Assembly (NCBI GenBank): GCA_030248215.1
Contig: JASANG010003935.1
Coordinates: 19,420 to 83,419 of the forward strand
DNA from: Enoplolaimus lenunculus
Taxonomy: Eukaryota; Nematoda; Enoplea; Enoplida; Thoracostomopsidae
DNA length: 64,000 nt
Reading direction: 5' to 3'
Under the pieces are notes generated by a model. It was not told the DNA's origin, made no database searches, and saw only the letters and a list, made by a program, of their open reading frames with translations. Position numbers and translations under genes: made by a program. Positions 11,386 to 28,176 of the stretch are shown here, piece after piece (the stretch's first letter is position 1; every line of letters starts with the position of its first letter).

Positions 11386-11886
11386 CAAAAACCGCCGCGA
11401 TGCAATTCATCTGCCTGTCTGCTTGGTTGAGTGTACTTCGACTGGATTTCGTATCCATCAGTTTGAGTTACCTCTCTTGTACCCCCTCAGATTACAATAC
11501 TGTACCCAGTCACTTGAAGACGACGTACGTTCGCAATTGATTATCACTTAGACGAGGTCGTTGCAAGAACCGTGTTACAGATCGGTGTGTTTTTGTCGTC
11601 ACACAGTCTATTTATTTTCATCGTCAGCATTTCCATTTTTAAGTGGCTATGTATTGGGGCGTTTATTTATGATTTTCTGATTTTGTATGACAAGTTAAAC
11701 ACTTGATAGCCAGACTGTCTTTCGCATATGTCCCCAGGTACTTGCGAAGCAAACGCGTAATTCATAACATAGGTTTGTATTTTGTGAACAACTAAAACTG
11801 AAATTTAAAGAATGCATCAAATGCAGATTTTAGAATTAAAAGTTGTAATGGAATTTTGGGTTCTTTTAACCGAGTATAAACGCAGA

Positions 11887-11892
11887 AATAAA
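11887..11892 (+). terminator. Possible AKAP1 polyadenylation signal
   Basis: AATAAA lies 502 bases after the AKAP1 stop codon, the first canonical hexamer I noticed downstream. In AT-rich sequence this has modest weight. Confidence 0.3.
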
Positions 11893-12757
11893 ATTCAACT
11901 GAGTTGCGCAGACGATTTATCTCGTGTGGGGGGGCGCAATTGAACAGGCTGTTAAAACGTAGTTGGGACTTTTTATTATCAGCAATGGGTAGAATGTAGT
12001 AGCTTCTGTTATTGCTTTAGTAGTTGCAAGCCCTTGTTGTAATCGATGATGTGTTTGCTTTAACTTGTATCAAAGTGTAAAAATGTACTGGCTTACAACT
12101 TAAATGAATTTAACCAAGTAACTATATTACGTTCCATGTTATGTCTGCCTCAAATAATGTGTGCGAGTTAAGAACAATGCGAGGTCGTAACATGTTAAAT
12201 GTAATTTTGGTGAAGAGTCTAGGGTTTGACCAAATGCATGTATATTGGTCAGCGTCTCGTGTAAGAATGAAAAATTTTGCGTTACACCTGCCAGAGCAAT
12301 AGAAACATGTGAATTGTGAAATATCGAATCAGAATTCATTGAAATATGGATTAATGTTCTCACCGCAAGTACAGAATGTTCGAAAAGTGATTCAGCCAGT
12401 TCCAACACAATTTTAACATACAAACAGCGGTTTCAAACCTTGCTGGATTTTTCGATTTCAAAACCGAATCCGATTCTGAACCTCAGATTAATTGATATAA
12501 GATTTTTGCCCAATTTTATCAGAGATCAGATTAAATTATTTCTGGGTACTTCCACTAGACCTTATGGCTAAAATTAAGGTGTTACATGCAACAGTGTTGT
12601 TTGTTTGTGTTTGTTTTGGTGTGTGATTGTATAGTGTACAAATTTCGTATATCACAACTTGTCTGTCCTACAAGGTTGCAGCAGGTTTCTAAACAAGCGA
12701 GCTATTGTGTTCGTTGAAAAGATTTTAGAACATGTTTAATCGAAGTTTATAAGTAGT

Positions 12758-13203
12758 CAGGGTGCGACCGGATACCCGGCTCCTGTTTACTATCCGGTAA
12801 AAAACCCGCTCCCGGTTCCGGTATCCGGTATAAACCAACCGGATACTGGATTTCGGTGATGATTTCGTACATCTCAAATTATTGAAAATTATGTTGTGAG
12901 ATGTTATGTTTTCGGTCCCATTACCTGTAAGTATACATTATTGGTTTAAAGTAGAATATAGTTAAGGCAGCGATTCGGATTTTATTATCGAAACAAACCA
13001 ATTATTTGCAGCTGCACACAATTATTTTCAAGTATTAGGACACGCTCCTTATATAAACGCAATATTCCGTTTACTAAAGATAAATTAACATTTACTGACG
13101 CATTAACGTGCTAAAAATTGATTTATTTTAAAAACACACTATCCGATTAACATCCGGTTGCGGCTCCGGTAAAAAAATCTCTATCCGGATCCGAAATCCG
13201 GTT
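12758..13203. mobile_element. ATCCGGT-type (family C) hAT-like MITE with 8-bp duplication
   Basis: Flanked by exact TAAGTAGT at 12750-12757 and 13204-13211. The left end is CAGGGTGCGACCGGATACCC. Inside are arrays of TATCCGGT and CCGGTTCCGGTATCC. The right end stops at AATCCGG without the expected CGCACCCTG cap, so the last few bases were lost although the duplication survives. Confidence 0.8.
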
Positions 13204-15034
13204 TAAGTAGTATGCTTTATGGTGTCGTTGTTTTGACCGAGCTACAGTAGGATTGCAGCGAATGATTTTAATTCTGCAATAGAGTTGTTGCAACAATCAA
13301 AATGCAAACCCGGAACCGGACCTGATTTTGTTTACAATCAAAATCCGAACCCGGAATTTTTGCCAACCGGAAATCGGGACTGAAATGGTTAAAATATCCG
13401 GATCCGATACGGACCCGAAAGACTTCATTATGTAATACTGAACACGGACCTAAAATTTCTAAAAGGACACAAAAGTTCCGGGGCACAAATTCCTCGTAAT
13501 TTTTGTCTTCATATCACTTCTTGCTGCGAGGTCGATCTTGCGATGATTTGGACCGACAGCCCGGTAACTGTGAGGCCCAAAATGGCATGGAAAATATTTA
13601 TAGGTTTCTTTTGTACCATCGCTCATTTGTGCAATGTGATGCGCCCTGAGTGTGCTAGACAGCTCTAGCGGCAGTAATTCATATTACACCTATGCATATG
13701 TGTATGTAAAACATATCGAACCTGTATGCGTATAACTGAGCATTCTTTGTGTTCCAACGGACTGGACAGCTGTAACCGGGACCATGTTTCACAACCGGGA
13801 AAACCTTGAATATTGACCAGAGTTGAAAACCTGGGACCCGAAATTTTTTGTCGAAAATACCCGGGCCTTTATTGAACTCTATTAAGTAGCATAATTGTAG
13901 GTCTGTCAGTCTTTTCAGGAAAGTAGTGATGAAGCTTGAACGTTTCATACACTTTTCGCCAATACTTATGGAGAAAATGTGATTCAGTGTTAATTAAGTT
14001 TTTTAACGCGATTTGTTTCCAAAAACAATTTTTCGCGCACCACCACCCCCCCTCCCGTTCTGTTTTATAGAATCGCACAAAATGTCTGTTCGCAACACCG
14101 CACTGGCGGAAACGGATACAAAGCGTAGATCGCTCTTTGAGACCTTGGTTTCATAAAATAACTGCTTAAACGTCAATCGTTGTCATTATTGCTTTGTTTC
14201 ATTCCTTTTCGCTTTTCGTTCATTCCTTTATGCTCTTCGCCACAGTTGTTTGTTTGTTTGTTTGTTATTTTGTGTTTGTGCGTCCTTGTGTGGTTGCGAT
14301 CTTGTGTGTGCAGTATATTGCATGTTTCCTATTGTACAGTAACAGTACAGTGTCGTTTATATACGTAAATTGTCAGTATATATAACATAGTTTGGGCTAT
14401 CTACGGTAATATTATTAGCGCTATTCGAACGTGCCAGTTATTGCAACGAGAACATGCAGTTGTAACTTACACGAGTAAGGGTTGCGCTCTGCTTTTTTTT
14501 GACGTGCGGCGCAATCTGTCACCCGCCAGCGATCACATTGAATATTATGAGTCCGTTGTGTGTTTAAAATATAAAAAAAATTGTTTTTGTAGTCTAGGTT
14601 CAGTTTCTAAAGCAGTAATGAGTAGGAAAAAACTAAAAACATCAATGGATAGGTATGTCCGTGCCACGTACATCCATTACTATAACGACTGTATGGTACC
14701 GTTTGTAGATTCACCAGTCATGTATATATACTTCTACAATTAAGCTTTTACGTCGTCTAATATGAATAAAGAGAAATGTTTTTGGGGTTTACTGCGTCCG
14801 TCTTGTAAAACAAGGGCCGTGGTTATAGTAAAACATATATGGATTTAGGGGTGGCCGCGTAAGCTTTTCTAGAGGTCCTGCTGCGAAGAACGAGTAGTAG
14901 CTATACAGCTCTAGTGAACATACAATTTTGAACTCTGTTGTACTAATTAGGAAAATCTGCTAGCGTGGTGCAACTGAAATTGTTTCGGTAGCATAAAATT
15001 GGGAAGCTATTTTTCAATTTCCGGATATGTATTT

Positions 15035-15425
15035 CAGGGTGCAAAGCGGAACTAGATTATACCGGAATCGGAGCAGCAAATTTATACCGGAATCGGAACA
15101 GCAAATTTATACCGGAATTCTAATCGGAATCTGAATCGAAACTAGAAAGTTTGTGACCGTATGGATAATTTGTGTTGACAAATATAATATTGCTTTAGGG
15201 TGTCTGTAGGCTGGCAACAATTTTCAAATACGTCGCATGAACAAATAGGTAAACAATAAACAATTATTGCTAAAAGTTAACCTCATCGAAAACCATTTAA
15301 TAGATAAATGATACAGAATTCTTATGCAACATATCACAACAAATAGAATTAAAATTAAAATTTCGATATTCCGATTCTTTTCGAACTGGAGTTCTGATCA
15401 GAATCGGGATTCCGGTTGCACCCTG
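15035..15425. mobile_element. CCGATT-type (family B) hAT-like MITE
   Basis: Starts CAGGGTGCAAAGCGGAAC and ends ATTCCGGTTGCACCCTG; opposite orientation to the copy at 8555-8942. The left subterminal array (ATACCGGAATCGGAGCAGC, partly duplicated) and the right array (TTCCGATTC) are clear. The flanks share ATGT only. Confidence 0.8.
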
Positions 15426-15641
15426 ATGTGTCGGAGGTACTGGTACCATCTGGGTTTTACAAAAGGTCTCAGACAAGAATCGTGTTATATGTTTGCACCT
15501 TTAATTATATATAATAGTACTTGAATAATGTGGGAATACAAATGTAGTTTCTGATTCTAACGATATTGTGTGTTATATAATATGCAGCTTATTGTATTTG
15601 ACAGTATTTTTAGTTTGTACTTTGCTGCATTGCTGTATATT

Positions 15642-16008
15642 TGGGTGCAGCCGGAATTCCGTATCCGATCTGAATTCCGATTCAAAATGTGTTCCGATTC
15701 CGTTGCACAATCAATCGGAATTGGAATTTTGAAATTACAATTTCAATCCTACATCTTGTAATACGTTGCATAAAATTATGTATCATTTTTTATTAAATTG
15801 CTTCCGATAAAGTTAACTTATCAAGAATTGATTATTGTTTAGCTTTCCGTATCCAGAAATCATCGTCAATTTATTCATGCGACGTATTTGAAAATTGTTG
15901 CCTGCCTACACACCCTAAAGCAATATTTGTCAACACGAAATATCCGTGCGGTCACAAAATTTCTAGTTTCGATTCCGATTACAATTCCGGTATAAATTTG
16001 CTGTTTCG
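15642..16008. mobile_element. CCGATT-type (family B) hAT-like MITE, right end truncated
   Basis: Starts GGGTGCAGCCGGAATTCC and proceeds through the same interior as the copies at 8555 and 15035. It breaks after AATTTGCTGTTTCGAA before any CACCCTG cap. It lies only about 217 bp from the preceding family B copy, in the opposite orientation. Confidence 0.7.
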
Positions 16009-16497
16009 AAGAATGGAACTGTTTGTGGTCGTTCGAAATAATTTCATGCTGTTTTTCACGTGTTGATTAGTGATAATTTGTGTTCGTTGCTCGGTTTGTT
16101 GAGTACCTGTACCTATATTACTTACGTATTGTTTGAAATTTGTAAATAGGTCAACTGCTGTGGTTTATTATACCAAGAGTGGATGATCCCTTAAGAGTAT
16201 GTAAAACGCCTGGTTTTGCATGGAACTAAATCTTCCAGCACTCGTTGCGTTTTGGTCCCACGCCCCCTCATTTTTTTGGGGGGGGGGTCAATTTTACGTT
16301 CATTTTACACGTGTATCCGCCAGCCAACACCGAATATATAATCGGACCACATTTTATTATATACAATAGCGCATGAATTTCAACATCGATGGAGATGCAA
16401 CGCGCGCTGGGTACATTTTTTCTACATAGAATGTACCCAGTTGCATACTCTTGTTAAAGGGTATCGTGCACTCTTGATTATACGTATCAGGGTACAA

Positions 16498-17278
16498 CCG
16501 GGTATCCGGATCCGGTGTTCTACATTGCCGGATATTTAGTGCTAATAAGTAACACAAAGTTCTGTATATCTGGCTATTATTTGCGTCCAAAATAAAAAAT
16601 GACTTTAGGAAGCCCAGTTAATACTGAGGCTCTTGCAAATACTTAACATATCATAGCCAGTCAGTAGTACTAAATTAGCGTGTATATAAATTTAGTTTTT
16701 TGTTGAAATATGCATTTAAATATCCCGCTATGGAATTTTGTGATATTCGGTTGAACCTTGATACCCTTCCATATAAACAAATTGTAACTTTGTTGTGCCA
16801 TTGTGTAATTTACGAGGTGTAGTATTAATTCGTTTATTACGTAAGGTGTTCAAAGGACGTGAACTATTTTGTTGGTATTGAATTTAGATTTTGTGGTAAA
16901 AATTATGAATGTTTGTTGTACAATATTGGTTGCAGCGATGTTATGTCATATTTTATGTATTTGAAACGATTTTTCCTGGAAAGAACTTACAGTTTAGCCT
17001 CGCAATTTTTAAACTGCACCGGTGAAAAAAGTTATTTTCTCAAATTTTTGCGTTTTTGTATAAAACCAGCGTTATTTTTCTGTTGTAGTTTCAATTATCC
17101 TAAACTTAAAGTTGAACGATTGAGGCAATATTGCGACGATATCATACTTACTGACGCATTAACGTGCTAAAAATTGATTTATTAAAAACACTATCCGGTT
17201 AACACCCGGTTCCGGTGAAAAAATCACTATCCGGATCCAGTTCCGGTATCCGGTTTTTTGCGATCCGGCCGCACCTTG
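16498..17278. mobile_element. ATCCGGT-type (family C) elements, probably composite
   Basis: The left boundary CAGGGTACAACCGGGTATCC and the right boundary GATCCGGCCGCACCTTG are family C ends. The right inner part (ACTGACGCATTAACGTGC, TTGATTTATT, AACACTATCCGGTTAACA) matches 13090-13160. A GATATTCGGTTGAACCTTG near 16742-16760 looks like another end, so two adjacent copies may be merged. The 103-codon + frame at 16859 is inside it and is not a gene. Confidence 0.6.
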
Positions 17279-17732
17279 GTATAAGCATATTCCTAAGTGT
17301 AAGAGTGAGCTTACACCTAAGCCTAAGCAAAAAATATCCTAAAGCTTAAGGTTACTCTATTACAGTCTCGCAGAAAAACGTTCCGGCTTTGATTTTTACA
17401 TGGGTCTAAACGTTGAAGATGCATCCAGTAAGTTTTTGAGCCAACAACCGTACAATTAACTACACATCGGTCAGTTATGATGTAACGATATGAGGACAAA
17501 CACACAGCGTTGAATATTTTTGACGTTGTAATTTTGTTATTTGCTGCATTTAACAAGACATTATCATATCTGGTTCGTTTGGCTGATTTTTTGGCTTCTT
17601 TTCTGTGGATTCTGTATTTGCTATCGGGTTTTGATAATCGCTCAATGATATTGCAAATATATTAAAATATATATCTATATAAATTAAAGAAATGATGTAT
17701 ATACAAATATATTTTTCATATTGAGTTATTTG

Positions 17733-18056
17733 CAGGGTGTAAACGGATAGTAAAAATAACGGAAACGTATTTCAAACATGATTTATTTTTCTGCCAAAAT
17801 AATTAAGGCATGCAAATATTCACTTGGTTTTCTAAAATTTCGTAGAAAAAATGGCGGACGCGCCTGAATTTTTAAGTGTTTGGACGAATTTCGTAATTTA
17901 TATTTCATATTCAACAATTTAAACGTATTTGTAATGAAAATTTCTTTATGTCATTTTTAACTAATTCAGAGTGCCAAATAATAGCGAATTTCCGGTATTT
18001 CTATAATGGAAACGGACACCGATTTTTACCGAAAACGGATACCCTGTTACACCCTG
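17733..18056. mobile_element. ACGGATA-type (family E) hAT-like MITE
   Basis: Starts CAGGGTGTAAACGGATAG and ends CCTGTTACACCCTG. Flanks GTTATTTG and GTTGTTTG match at 7 of 8 positions. Subterminal words ACGGATA and ACGGAAAC occur near both ends. Related copies: 26040-26348, 28556-28895, 29925-30008, 48465-48592. Confidence 0.82.
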
Positions 18057-18868
18057 GTTGTTTGGCACAAACAGTAACGTTATGTATATGTTCGTCAGGA
18101 TGTTGTTAACCGTAAAACAAGTATAAAAATCACAATCACAACACCGACAGTTTCAGCAGCCCATGGAAAGGTCAGAGGCGGACCGTTTTTTCACGGGACT
18201 GTAACGGAGTAAGCCTAACCTTTAGACTATTTTTGGCTTAGCTATAGGCTTATCCTTACGCTTAGGTTAACTCATATGCTTATACTACTGTTATGGTTCT
18301 GTTCAAGACATTGGCCGTTTCGATCATAGCTCAGTGTAGGTATAACGAACTGTTACGACTTTTACAAACTATGAATCAAATTTGTTCACGTCTGGATGTT
18401 TAACAGGATGGAAATATCAATGGCCAACGAAATGTTTTTATTTTAGGAGCAAGCTAGCTTTTGTGTATTCCATTTTCATTTTTAGGTCACTCATTGTATA
18501 GATTTGCAGATTAAAAGTTCTCACATTTAGTGGTGTAACAAACATAAGTATATAGACTGCAATATCCTTTTAATCCAGGGTACTGCTACATAATTTGTTT
18601 TGTGCGTAAAGCAACGTCCGTGTACTTTGGTGTTCATTTGTGCATATATTAAAATTATGTGGTGTTTGCAGTAAACTATGTTGGTTGCTTTTTTATACAG
18701 TAGCTGATATCCAGCCGAGATGTCAGAAATTACAGCCAGTTCTGTTGCAGTAAATATGAAACCATCCATAGAATGTAAATGCCAAGGTGCAACTAGAGCC
18801 AGAGGTCAACAAATTTTCTCGAGGCCACAGGGTAGGCCGGAGTTGAGGCGCAACTAGGTAGCTACAAG

Positions 18869-19128
18869 CAGGGTGTAACCGGAATTATAAAGCATCGGGA
18901 CTGGAAAGTTAAAAAATGCCGGAACCAGAAAATAAACGTGACAAATTATGGAGTATGGCAGATATTGAAAATTTTTGCAATACACGACCCAGGCAATTTT
19001 CGAAAAACAAGTTATAGAATATGTTAATTTTCTTAAATTTTCGAGTGAAAATTCCGGTGAAAAATACCGGAACGGATAGTGAAAAAACCGGATTTCCCTA
19101 CCGGAACCGGAATTTCCGTTGCACCCTG
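18869..19128. mobile_element. CCGGTT-type (family A) hAT-like MITE, short form
   Basis: Starts CAGGGTGTAACCGGAATTA and ends CCGTTGCACCCTG. Flanks GCTACAAG and GTTACTAG match at 6 of 8. Words ATGCCGGAACCAG and ACCGGAACCGGAATTTCC sit inside the ends. The interior is unrelated to the longer family A copies at 45836 and 61122, so it is a separate subfamily with the same ends. Confidence 0.75.
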
Positions 19129-20142
19129 GTTACTAGGATATTTAATATGCTAATTTTACCAAATAACTCAGGTATTTTTGAATCTTTTGGTGTTGCGCTT
19201 ACTTTTATACGAAACTTCAGTATTTTTACCTCAAAATTGAACCTATAAAGTTAAAACGGAACGAAACCAAATAAATTTTGAAAAAATGCCAAATTCCTCT
19301 ATCGAAATTGTCGGAATCTCCAAAGAAATTCTACCAGGGTCGGCGGAGCTTGATTTTCTACCAGAGCCGGTGAATGCATAGTTGTTGCCTTAGATTATAG
19401 TTTTCGTAGATACTCATTAGTAATTGTGAAGATTTCATAGTTTAACCTTTAATTTGTAAAACCAAACACGACGCTCGCCAAAAGGCACAATTTTGCTTAG
19501 ATCAGCGAAAAGTACCCGAAGCGAAGTTAAAATACTGGGGATAGTAATAGGGAGTCCCCAACAGTTAGATCATGCTATTAGCCATTAGACAAATTATAGG
19601 TTTAATATGTTTATTATAACGCTAACGCTTAGAAAAAACTTGGACTAAGCTTAAGCTTTAGACTATTTTGCTGACGCTTAAGCAGGTATACGCCCATTCT
19701 TACGCTTAGGCTTAAGAATATGCTTTATGCTACTGTTATGACCCTGTTCTATACCTACATTCGCCAGTCTTTAAAATGAAATTAAAGTCACAACGCATTC
19801 AATATTTAGCAAATCGTGCTACAATGCATGTTCCGATAATTCCAAAGGACAATCCAGCTATTGCCGGTCCAATATAGGTTTTGTTTCGGTTCCAAAACGT
19901 TTGGAAAGCGGTTGTCTGTCCTGTGTCTTGCGAAAATAATGTAGTCCAGTTGAGGCATCGTTGCACACAGTTCTATAAATTACAAGATCATTGCGTTTAA
20001 AATTAACTAGGGTGACTCAATGCTTTTTGACTGCTTCGATACAGTCCGATATCGTATCGCGCCGTCCGGCAAACAACGGCAACACAAATGATTTGTCCCG
20101 CATGCCACAAGTTTAGCAATATACAGAGGAAGATATACATAC

Positions 20143-20479
20143 CAGGGTGCAACCGGAGGTGATAAATATCGGAGCCGGAGGTCAATAAAACCTGCCGGAG
20201 CCGGTACCGTACTTAAAACGATGTTAAATTCGCTAATTTTGGCAAATATCTGCAAGGTGTTGTTAAATTTTTTGGTTTAACGTTTATTTTTAACAAAATC
20301 TTGCCAATTTGTTCCTCATAATTATACCAAAAGCTGAAAGAAACCGCACAAAGAAAATAAATATTGTGAAATTTTGCTTAGTTTCACTACCGAAATTGCC
20401 TAAACCTCCGACAGAAATTCTATCGGAGGCAGAGTTCGATTTTTTGCCGGAGCCGGAGGCAAACCTCCAGTCGTCCTGA
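20143..20479. mobile_element. GCCGGAG-type (family D) hAT-like MITE at the 3' end of glycerol kinase
   Basis: Exact 8-bp duplications ATACATAC lie at 20135-20142 and 20480-20487. The left end is CAGGGTGCAACCGGAGGTG and the right end GGCAAACCTCCAGTCGTCCTG. Words GGAGCCGGAGG are present near both ends. The glycerol kinase stop codon (20499-20497) lies about 10 bp beyond the right duplication, so the element sits in its 3' UTR and contains an AATAAA on the - strand near 20283. Confidence 0.88.
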
Positions 20480-20496
20480 TACATACTAAAAATACT

Positions 20497-26001
<5,505 letters not shown>

Positions 26002-26039
26002 TATATACTCAACTTTACTGTAATTAATCTAACACTGAA

Positions 26040-26348
26040 CGGGTTTATTGAAATATAAGTTTCAAAAATGTTTTATTTTTCTGCAAACATAATCGAGGCG
26101 TGCATAAATTCAGCGGTCTTTCAAAAATTTCAAAGAAAAAATGACGGATGCATCAATATTTTTTAAAATTTTCGATAAATTTCGCAACTCTTATTTCATT
26201 TCGATCAACTGTAGCATATCTGTAGCAAAAAACTGCGAGATATACGTGATGTATGAACTAATTTTAAACGTAAAATTAACAATTTCCGTTCTTTCTATAA
26301 CGAAAACAAAACCAATTTTTACCCGAAACCGATATTCGGTTACACCCT
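26040..26348. mobile_element. ACGGATA-type (family E) hAT-like MITE, left end degraded
   Basis: It ends CGATATTCGGTTACACCCTG. The interior (ATGTTTTATTTTTCTGC, AAACATAATCGAGGCGTGC, GTAGCAAAAAACTGCGA) matches 17733-18056 and 48465-48592. It lies 39 bp upstream of the glycerol kinase start, so it may sit in the promoter or 5' UTR. Confidence 0.65.
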
Positions 26349-26990
26349 GCCGTATTGTAAATTGTAATATGTCCTGGTATTCATTGAGTTTGTTTTCCAA
26401 TGTTATGACAATTTTGAAGGCTTTAAAGGCCGCTGTCACAGCCCAACCTATTCTCGCACCCAAAATACCCACTCCCAATGGAAAATGGGGCTAGCCCGAA
26501 GTTTTCCCTCTAGATATTTCGACTATGACGAGTTTTTCAAACAGAAAAAGCAAGCTATCCGTAATATAATATCGGAACGCAAGGCTAACACTAAGTTTGG
26601 GACCAAAAGCAGTGCGGTTGAAAATTTATGAAATTTTCTAGTTAATCATAGAATTGACAAAATGATTCATTATTTGAAAGACTAATATCCGACTTCGCGG
26701 AGTTCAGTGAATTCTAAACTATTTTAGCCACCTCCCCTCAGGAGAACGTCGCCGAATACACAGAGTAGGATCCGACTCAGCACGCGGACAGGGGGGGGGG
26801 GGAATTATGCCAGCTCCAATTCTCCGGGGGAAATTAGGGCTAGATCAGTATTTGCCGGGAGAAAATTGGGGCGGGGAACAAACCTAGACTGACGGCGGAA
26901 TTTCTCCGTAAGGAAATTAAAGCCAATTTTTTGGCAACACAATCAAAAGGCTGAAACTTTACAAACTGAACATAATTTTATTACTAAACT

Positions 26991-27742
26991 TTAACCCCTT
27001 CTCACATTGAGTTGCCTATAGGCAACTAAGCGCAGTGTATATACGTTAAATAATGTATATCGCACCGTGTTTAACAATTGCAACACGTATACATAGTACT
27101 AAATCTCCACAAGACGTGAGAGACCCCTCGGGCTCGAGCGTCAAGCTCCTATAGCTGAGTGGTGATGGTATACGCCTCCCACTCCAGTCACTGGAGTTCG
27201 AATACGAGCATAGAAGTAGGTCTCAGGGGAAATAGAAAATATTCATGTGAGAAAGGGTTAAGCGAAAAATTTTCAGTTTACTATCTATAACCCCTTCTCA
27301 CATTGAGTTGCCTATAGGCAACTAAGCGCAGTGTATATACGTTAAATAATGTATATCGCACCGTGTTTAACAATTGCAACACGTATACATAGTACTAAAT
27401 CTCCACAAGACGTGAGAGACCCCTCGGGCTCGAGCGTCAAGCTCCTATAGCTGAGTGGTGATGGTATACGCCTCCCACTCCAGTCACCGGAGTTCGAATC
27501 CTAGCATAGAAGTAGGTCTCAGGGGAAATAGAAAATATTCATGTGAGAAAGGGTTAAGCGAAAAATTTTCAGTTTACTATCTATAACCCCTTCTCACATT
27601 GAGTTGCCTATAGGCAACTAAGCGCAGTGTATATACGCTAAATAATGTATATCGCACCGTGTTTAACAATTGCAACACGTATACATAGTACTAAATCTCC
27701 ACAAGACGTGAGAACCCCCTCGGGCTCGAGCGTCAAGCTCCT
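26991..27742. repeat. 296-bp tandem array (2.5 units) of piggyBac-like, tRNA-containing elements
   Basis: Units start at about 26995, 27291 and 27587 (period exactly 296); the third stops near 27742. Each unit holds a 263-bp element with imperfect inverted ends, CCCCTTCTCACAT and ATGTGAGAAAGGG; the first copy is bounded by TTAA on both sides, the piggyBac target. Inside are a perfect 16-bp palindrome GTTGCCTATAGGCAAC and a tRNA-like segment with TAGCTGAGTGGT (A box) and GAGTTCGAATCC (B box). Units 1 and 2 are almost identical, so the duplication is recent. A related terminus occurs at 47754. Confidence 0.75.
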
Positions 27743-27878
27743 ATAGCTGAGTGGTTGACCAGCAACTGAATTTCCATCTCCAGTTTGGATCCTTTCAGAT
27801 GTATTATTTTGTTTCAATTCAAGTATGTAATTATACAACTCGCTCACGTTCAACCAAACACGTTCAAATATAATACCG

Positions 27879-27884
27879 TTTATT
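27879..27884 (-). terminator. Possible MPP10 polyadenylation signal
   Basis: AATAAA on the - strand, about 293 bases past the MPP10 stop codon. Position is plausible; no other support. Confidence 0.35.
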
Positions 27885-28176
27885 CATAAAACTTTAACAA
27901 CAAACTATAAAAAAACTTAAGCTCACTTTCGCCTAAATATATTGTACAATGCAAAGTAAATTTTTTCTACTGTTCTGCTGTATGGTTTTGCGGGTAAGAA
28001 GCTCGTTCAAACGATCAATTCAGCAAATATTTAAATATTTTAACTGTTTTTTGTTCCGTTTTCAAAATTCTATACATGCAATCCGGTCACTTAGAATAAA
28101 ATCAATTTTTAGCAAAAACCGTCCTTAATTTCGTTGATTACAGCTGTATAAAATATCTCAATTTAGAAAATAATGG

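Larger units (their letters stand above)
11386..20142. other. Gene-free interval between AKAP1 and glycerol kinase
   Basis: No frame here shows exon-like conservation or recognisable protein. Open frames of 60-100 codons coincide with repeats or low-complexity DNA. The interval holds MITEs listed separately (12758, 15035, 15642, 16498, 17733, 18869). It also holds degraded repeats with CCCGGA words (13300-13480 and 13770-13865), a family D fragment (about 19300-19375), and GCTTAGGCTTA-rich family H pieces (about 17285-17405, 18190-18305, 19620-19755). A GTTT microsatellite lies at about 14248-14268. Confidence 0.6.

Noticed and set aside
16859-17170. 103-codon + strand frame
   Set aside because: Contained in family C transposon sequence; its end matches the interior of the copy at 12758.
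26991-27742. CRISPR array or satellite
   Set aside because: Units of 296 bp are near-identical throughout with no short repeat/variable spacer pattern, and the genome is eukaryotic.
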